Assembly: GCA_004794655.1 (NCBI GenBank)
Contig: SMMW01000019.1
Span: 2,516,001-2,580,000 of the forward strand
Direction of reading: 5' to 3'
Source: Marisa cornuarietis
Lineage: Eukaryota; Mollusca; Gastropoda; Architaenioglossa; Ampullariidae
Length of the DNA stretch: 64,000 bases
Position numbers and translations under genes: made by a program. The notes beneath the pieces are model-generated. The model searched no databases. It saw only the letters and a list, made by a program, of their open reading frames with translations, and was not told the origin of the DNA. This document shows, piece by piece, positions 58,846-64,000 of the stretch; positions within the stretch are counted from its first letter, which is position 1; every line of letters starts with the position of its first letter.

Positions 58846-61800
58846 TCATTGAAAAAAAATCGTCTGCAAGCAGTCCAGTAATACAAGTCCGTGGTGGGCG
58901 AGATGGCATCGTCGCCCCAGACACCACTTGATTTGCCTGATGGTGCGGAAGGCTTCAAACATTGTAAAATGTCTACGGTCACTGCTCTTTTCGGCACCAC
59001 GGCTACATACAGTATCTCAAGCGTGTCAGACCGCTAGTACAGACGATTTCAGCAAAGCAGCCAGCCATGTTTCCATGACACACGCGAGCCTGTATGATTG
59101 ATGAGCCGATCTAGGACTTCCGTGTTGTGTCCTTATATCGACCTTCACCTGAGAATTCTAGTCTCCCCTTTCTCTATTATTATTATTGTTGTTGTTGTTG
59201 TTGTTGTTGTGATAACGTTCATGACGGTTATTATGATTGTTTGTCGTTCTTCTTTGTTCCTACTTATGGTATAGTAACTTTTCAAAAAGTATTAAAAAAA
59301 ATCCACGCTCGTTCACTACCAAACTGAATTTTTTCGCAAGTAACTAGAAGTCGCCTGCACACGTAGCTCACAGGATACCAAGTCGGCAGCTTCTCGTGAA
59401 GGTGAAGACCAGAAGGGAGAAGCGTCAAGCCCAGGGATGGATCGAGGACACGCGATACAGCTGACGAAGCTGGTGCAGTTTGATGTTTTATCGCCGACGA
59501 TCTACAGTATCTTCTCGCTTGCAGTCACTGGCGTCGAAAACCCTGCCTGGCTCGACATTTCGACTAGGACTGGCATTTTGAATCTGACAGACCAACTCAA
59601 GCAAGATTCATGTGTCTGCAGTTGAGTTTGTGTCAGACGCTATGACTGAAATTCTGTTTGCCTTTCCTTGTGATGAGTAATCATTTCCTTTCTTTTCTTT
59701 TCTCTCTCTCTTTTTTTTTTTTTTTTTTGACGAATCGTGATTCATTTTTTTAAGAGGCAAATCTGTTGACTGCTGCACAACTGTAGGGCAATAATCTTAA
59801 ATTTAGACATTCATGGACATGGACCAAGATTTCCATAGACGGTCATATTCGTAGTCCTTTGAACTATATATGGAGTTGCTGGTGATAAATCGAAGAACTT
59901 AGACGAAATCCGGTCAAATCATCGAGCGAGTGAATGAGTGAGTGCTTTTTTATAATTTCATTTACGATGCTGAGGTATGGCTATGTCCTAGCCTCATCCC
60001 ACCGATGATTTTTTTTACAAATATTGTTTATTCCATAATGTACATATACACCAAAAACATACATATACACACGAAAAATACAATATTTAACCTCGCAGGA
60101 AAACAACACCACATACACACAAGCCAACACAGTCACTTCCACCAGCAAAACAAGTCATCCAACGCAGTGTGAACACTCTTCCCCCGTCAACCTGTCATCA
60201 GTGCAAGAGAAGCACTGCTCTCAAGCCCTAGAACAAAGCACGACAGCAGCAAGACAGTAGGTCGAGCAAACATGTGAAATAACACCCTCCTCTCAAAGCA
60301 AGGATTTGACCCCAAGACCAAAACAGACCAGATGATCTTTCCACGTGAAACTCCATTACCAGCATCAACCTGTTTGTGACTCGCCGCCACCGGCTCCACA
60401 ACAATACCCAACACACATCATTAATTAAAAAGTCCTGTAAGACCCACCCCCTGCCCTTTAGTTCTCGTCTCTCTCTCTCTCTCAAGGAAGATAATGATAA
60501 TGCTCCAAGAGTGAGTTTAGTTAAAGATTCTTGGAATTGACGACCAATATTCTTTTTGAAGGGGAACAAGCAGTAGCAGAAATATGAAAGATTAATCTGG
60601 ATCAAATGTAGACAATTCTATCACCTTTGCCCCCCCCCCCCTGTGCCCGCTGTCGATGAATGTCGTAATTTTGTTCTCGGTCACAAGCGCTCGCTAAGAG
60701 GAGTACATGGAGAAGAGATGCATACACGTAGTGTATCGTGTATTTCCTGTTATGACTACAAGCTGAGCGTACAGACAGATTTAAGCTGGCTGATATCAAG
60801 TTAATAGCAGCTTTATAATCTTTTTTGCAAACAAGATTGTTGTAAACACGCACATTACCATGTCATCTCGAATAAGCTCCCGGCTGCTTATCCTCCCTCC
60901 TTACCTCTTCCTCATTTTCACATCGGTCGTAATCTTCCTACCATTAACACATCAGTTACATTCATGAAAATCTTGGTCAAATGCACTTACCATCGCCAGA
61001 TTTTTTCCCCCTCCAAAGTCAGTTCCTGTGTTATCAAACGGTTACTGACCATTAAGTGACAATAATTTATTTGTGGTATTGCCTCGATCACAATTCGCTT
61101 TGCTGATATAAAAAAAAATCTTCGGAAACCAAATAGATATCTTGTTCATCAGTTTTGTGTGACTCCTAAAACCAGAAAAGTCTGAAAGGTCATGTGCTCT
61201 AGAACTGACCGGCTCCACAAAAGAACGGCGTGTCTGCGTGTCTCTGTGTGTGATTTTTATTCTTTTGTGATTTTTGTTTTCCATTATCTTGGTGAGTTAC
61301 ATCATTATAATAAGGTTAGGGTTAATAATACTGCATGCTCCTGACCTATTCTATGAGTGCTATTGTAATTGAGTTTTGTATCTTAATTGACCTTTCTATG
61401 TAGTCAGATCGAATTTCAAACTATTGAATAAGTTTAATGACTTTTTTCTTCTTTCTATAAAAGTTCAGCAAGATACCCGTTAACGTAAAGCTGCCATGTC
61501 TTTTGATGGCAGGCCGACCAGATCCTGTCTGATCATGGTCGTAAGAACTAAATCAAACCGGCATTGTCTCCTCGACCTGCTTGTTAAAACAGACACAATT
61601 TTTCAATCTGTGTTCGTTTCCGATTGTTCTTCTTTCTCTCACTAGATCCTCTGTCTTGTCTGCCATCAAGATGTCACCACTATTGACTGCTTCTACCATG
61701 ACGCAGACCTTGTGTATCAGATGTACTGAATTCATTTCACCTAATTGATGTTTGTTCACCTCCGTGACAGATTGCTAGTAAATTTCTGTGTCTCGGGGCA

Positions 61801-63229
61801 AAAGTCTCGCCGGAAATGGAATCATTGGGAGCGAAATCGACCTAGTTGATCGGAGGAACTGGAGTCTGCACAGCAGCATTCAGAATAAACTAGTTAGATG
61901 GTTAGTGAAACTAATGCATCGGCTCCTAGTCCGACATGTCGTTTCCTAATCATTTACACCACAAAACAGGTTTAAAATACAAATTGTTCTTGGATGATTT
62001 TTTTGTGTTTGCTTAGTTGTCAGCCAGATTTTAAGTGAGCCTAGTTACCTGCGACCAGGTAGAAATATACAGGTCCATGAACTCGGTAACCTTACCCCCT
62101 GCTTCCAGCACCACCCCACTGAAATACGCGATGACACGATTATCACTTACACATTTTTAAGATTTTAGAGAAATTGCGATTTCGACACTTCTTTTCCAGA
62201 TCATAATAATATCAAAATTTCACCCTCATCATCAACCATCGTGCGATAAATACCAAAGTCTGTATTTATTAAAGTGACTCTTTTCACATGCCGACGCCTG
62301 CTGTAGATTATTGCTGTCATTATGTCTGATGACAGGATGAGGAAGAGAAGGATTTTTGCTCAGTCTGCCTTTAATGGCATGTTACATCATTATAAAAAAA
62401 AGTTTGCTTGCATTGTAAACGTGTTTTGTGACATCGGGAGGAGTTTAGCATAACGAATGTTGACTACAAAAAAATTGGACATCCCCTCCCCACTACGTGA
62501 CACCATGTGGCAGACAGCACTACTCACTCTGGTCTTGTCGCCTTGTGAGAAACAATCGTCCTGAAGCTCATTTTGCGAGTCTCATATTTTTGTGTCCAAG
62601 ATTTCTCACTGAACCCCCTTTCATTGCTGCTATACGATTCCTTTCTGCTTCAGAAAACGTGAACTTTACCGCTGCTACAGCCAGTGATATACACGTGTAT
62701 TTCGATTTATTCCTTTGTATCACTTTAACAACGAATTATCTCCGCTTCTGTTCATCTTCCTTACCTCCCGAATCACTTCCCCCCCCCCAACACGTCACAC
62801 AGCAAGGTCATGATAACATCCCTATATGGTTATAGACCTTGTATGGGGCTCTGCTGAAAACCATGCAGGTGTTTCTCAGCAAGAGTTGACCCTTATTGGT
62901 CACGACCTGCTTCCGCCTTCACTTTTAATTAGATTAGCTCCATCACAAGGTACGCTTGTTCTGGTCTTCTTTTAACTTTTCTAAGTAGCTCTATAATCAG
63001 CTATAGACCTGACTAATAGCTCTAATTAACATATAGTGAGCTACAGTTCGTGGTGAAACGTGCCTGCTTATGTACCACAGAGATGGCGTTCTCCAAATTT
63101 CCAGCACACGATAGCAGGGTGGGGAAGACAACGAATCTGATCAGAAGCAAGCAGATTTTATCAATATTCTGGCCGCACTTCAAACTAAAGCTAAAAAGAA
63201 AAATAAAACACAACAAAAAAAGTAATTCT
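58846..63229. other. intergenic, nothing recognised
   Basis: Contains a (TTG)n run at about 59186-59212, poly-T at 59708, a CT run near 60468 and poly-C runs near 60632 and 62781. No supported gene. Confidence 0.45.
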
Positions 63230-64000
63230 CAGCTGAATGCGACGCGCCGCCTGAAGTCAGCTGGCAGACGTGGCGCTGGCGCATGGAGACAAGAAGCACG
63301 CGACGCTCTCGCGGCCTCTCCTGCCACGTCCTCAAGAAACTGGGACTCGCAGCGCGCCCTGACCCACTTCTCTCTCTCTCTCCGTCTCTCTCTCTCTCTC
63401 CCCGCTTGCGCGTGCTTTTTGGATGTTATCACACGACACGCCGTCAACCTCCCCATCTCTCTCTCTCTCTCTTTCCTTCCAACCCTCGGTGCGACTCACC
63501 ACCAGCTAGCCAACTGATCTGCCTGTACTGAATCGACAAAATTGCTAGCATCGATTCAACCCCGAAACAACAGCGGGGAGAGTAGTGTGCGAGATGGTGG
63601 GTAAGTGAGGTGGTGGTGGTGGTGGTGGTGGTGGGAGGGGACCCGAGCCAGGAGCCTAGGTGTTCCAGACAACGGCAGGTATGTGCAGAATGCTGACTGT
63701 TCGATACCCGTGGCGACGCATGGCTGCTTTGCCTGCCGTAGGCAGAGATCGATAGCTCGATGCGGCTTGCACGGGGCAGGCGTCGGCGTGCTCTTCCCCC
63801 CCCCCCACACACCCCCCCACACACACACCCGCCACCACCCAAATCTACGTGTGTTATCAGCCTTCGTTAAAACGTTCAACGCGCCATTTACTGGATACGA
63901 CGATGAGGGGGGAGTGGGGAGGGGGTGGATGGCTGCCGTCCGCTGAACAAGCCTACCGGTAACCAATCTGGCATTCACAACATGTCGCCATGGAACCTGC
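63230..64000. other. GC-richer right edge with simple repeats
   Basis: 63230-63370 has many CpGs compared with the rest of the intergenic space. It is followed by CT runs (63370-63480), a (GGT)n run at 63611-63635 and C/A-rich tracts near 63797-63840. It could be the edge of a promoter or 5' exon of a gene to the right; nothing proves this within the window. Confidence 0.3.

Noticed and set aside
63690..63750. Another SINE head (TTCGATACCCG)
   Set aside because: Only a single B-box-like string; no A box or body match.

Overview
The window looks like nuclear DNA of a metazoan, most likely a lophotrochozoan and probably a mollusc. The basis is indirect: split genes with GT/AG introns, very long introns and intergenic spaces, many long microsatellites ((CA)n, (GAT)n), tRNA-derived SINEs, non-LTR and LTR retrotransposon sequence, and no operon-like packing. 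The phylum is an inference from style, not from a diagnostic gene.

Layout. Positions 1-2754 hold the 3' end (at least 917 codons, open at the window edge) of a plus-strand gene for a Ser/Pro/Gln-rich, polyglutamine-containing protein that I cannot name. From 2755 to about 31.4 kb there is no convincing host gene except one weak minus-strand candidate near 20.5 kb. The space is filled by minisatellites (units of 37, 18, 23, 56 and about 70 bp), microsatellites, two fold-back/MITE-like elements, two SINEs, and the remains of a LINE reverse transcriptase.

From 31381 to 51720 runs a plus-strand ankyrin-repeat gene with three coding exons (31381-31425, 38452-38685, 49789-51720; 736 aa, both introns phase 0). 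Its architecture resembles the ANKRD34 family. Its second intron (11.1 kb) carries the most interesting object in the window: a complete, apparently very young LTR retrotransposon (41986-49308, 7323 bp, same orientation as the gene, 5-bp target-site duplication CCCTC). The element has LTRs with no visible substitutions between them, a tRNA-Trp-type primer binding site, and a polypurine tract. Its gag has a long charged coiled coil followed by a capsid region resembling the SCAN domain. Its pol has a Ty3/gypsy-type reverse transcriptase, but the order is protease - integrase - reverse transcriptase - RNase H, i.e. the integrase lies upstream of RT as in Ty1/copia. That combination is the signature of the Gmr1-like group. 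No env reading frame is present.

Downstream of 51720 (to 64000) I see a possible 3' UTR, microsatellites and a short duplicated segment, and a C/G-richer stretch at the extreme right end, but no gene that I can support.
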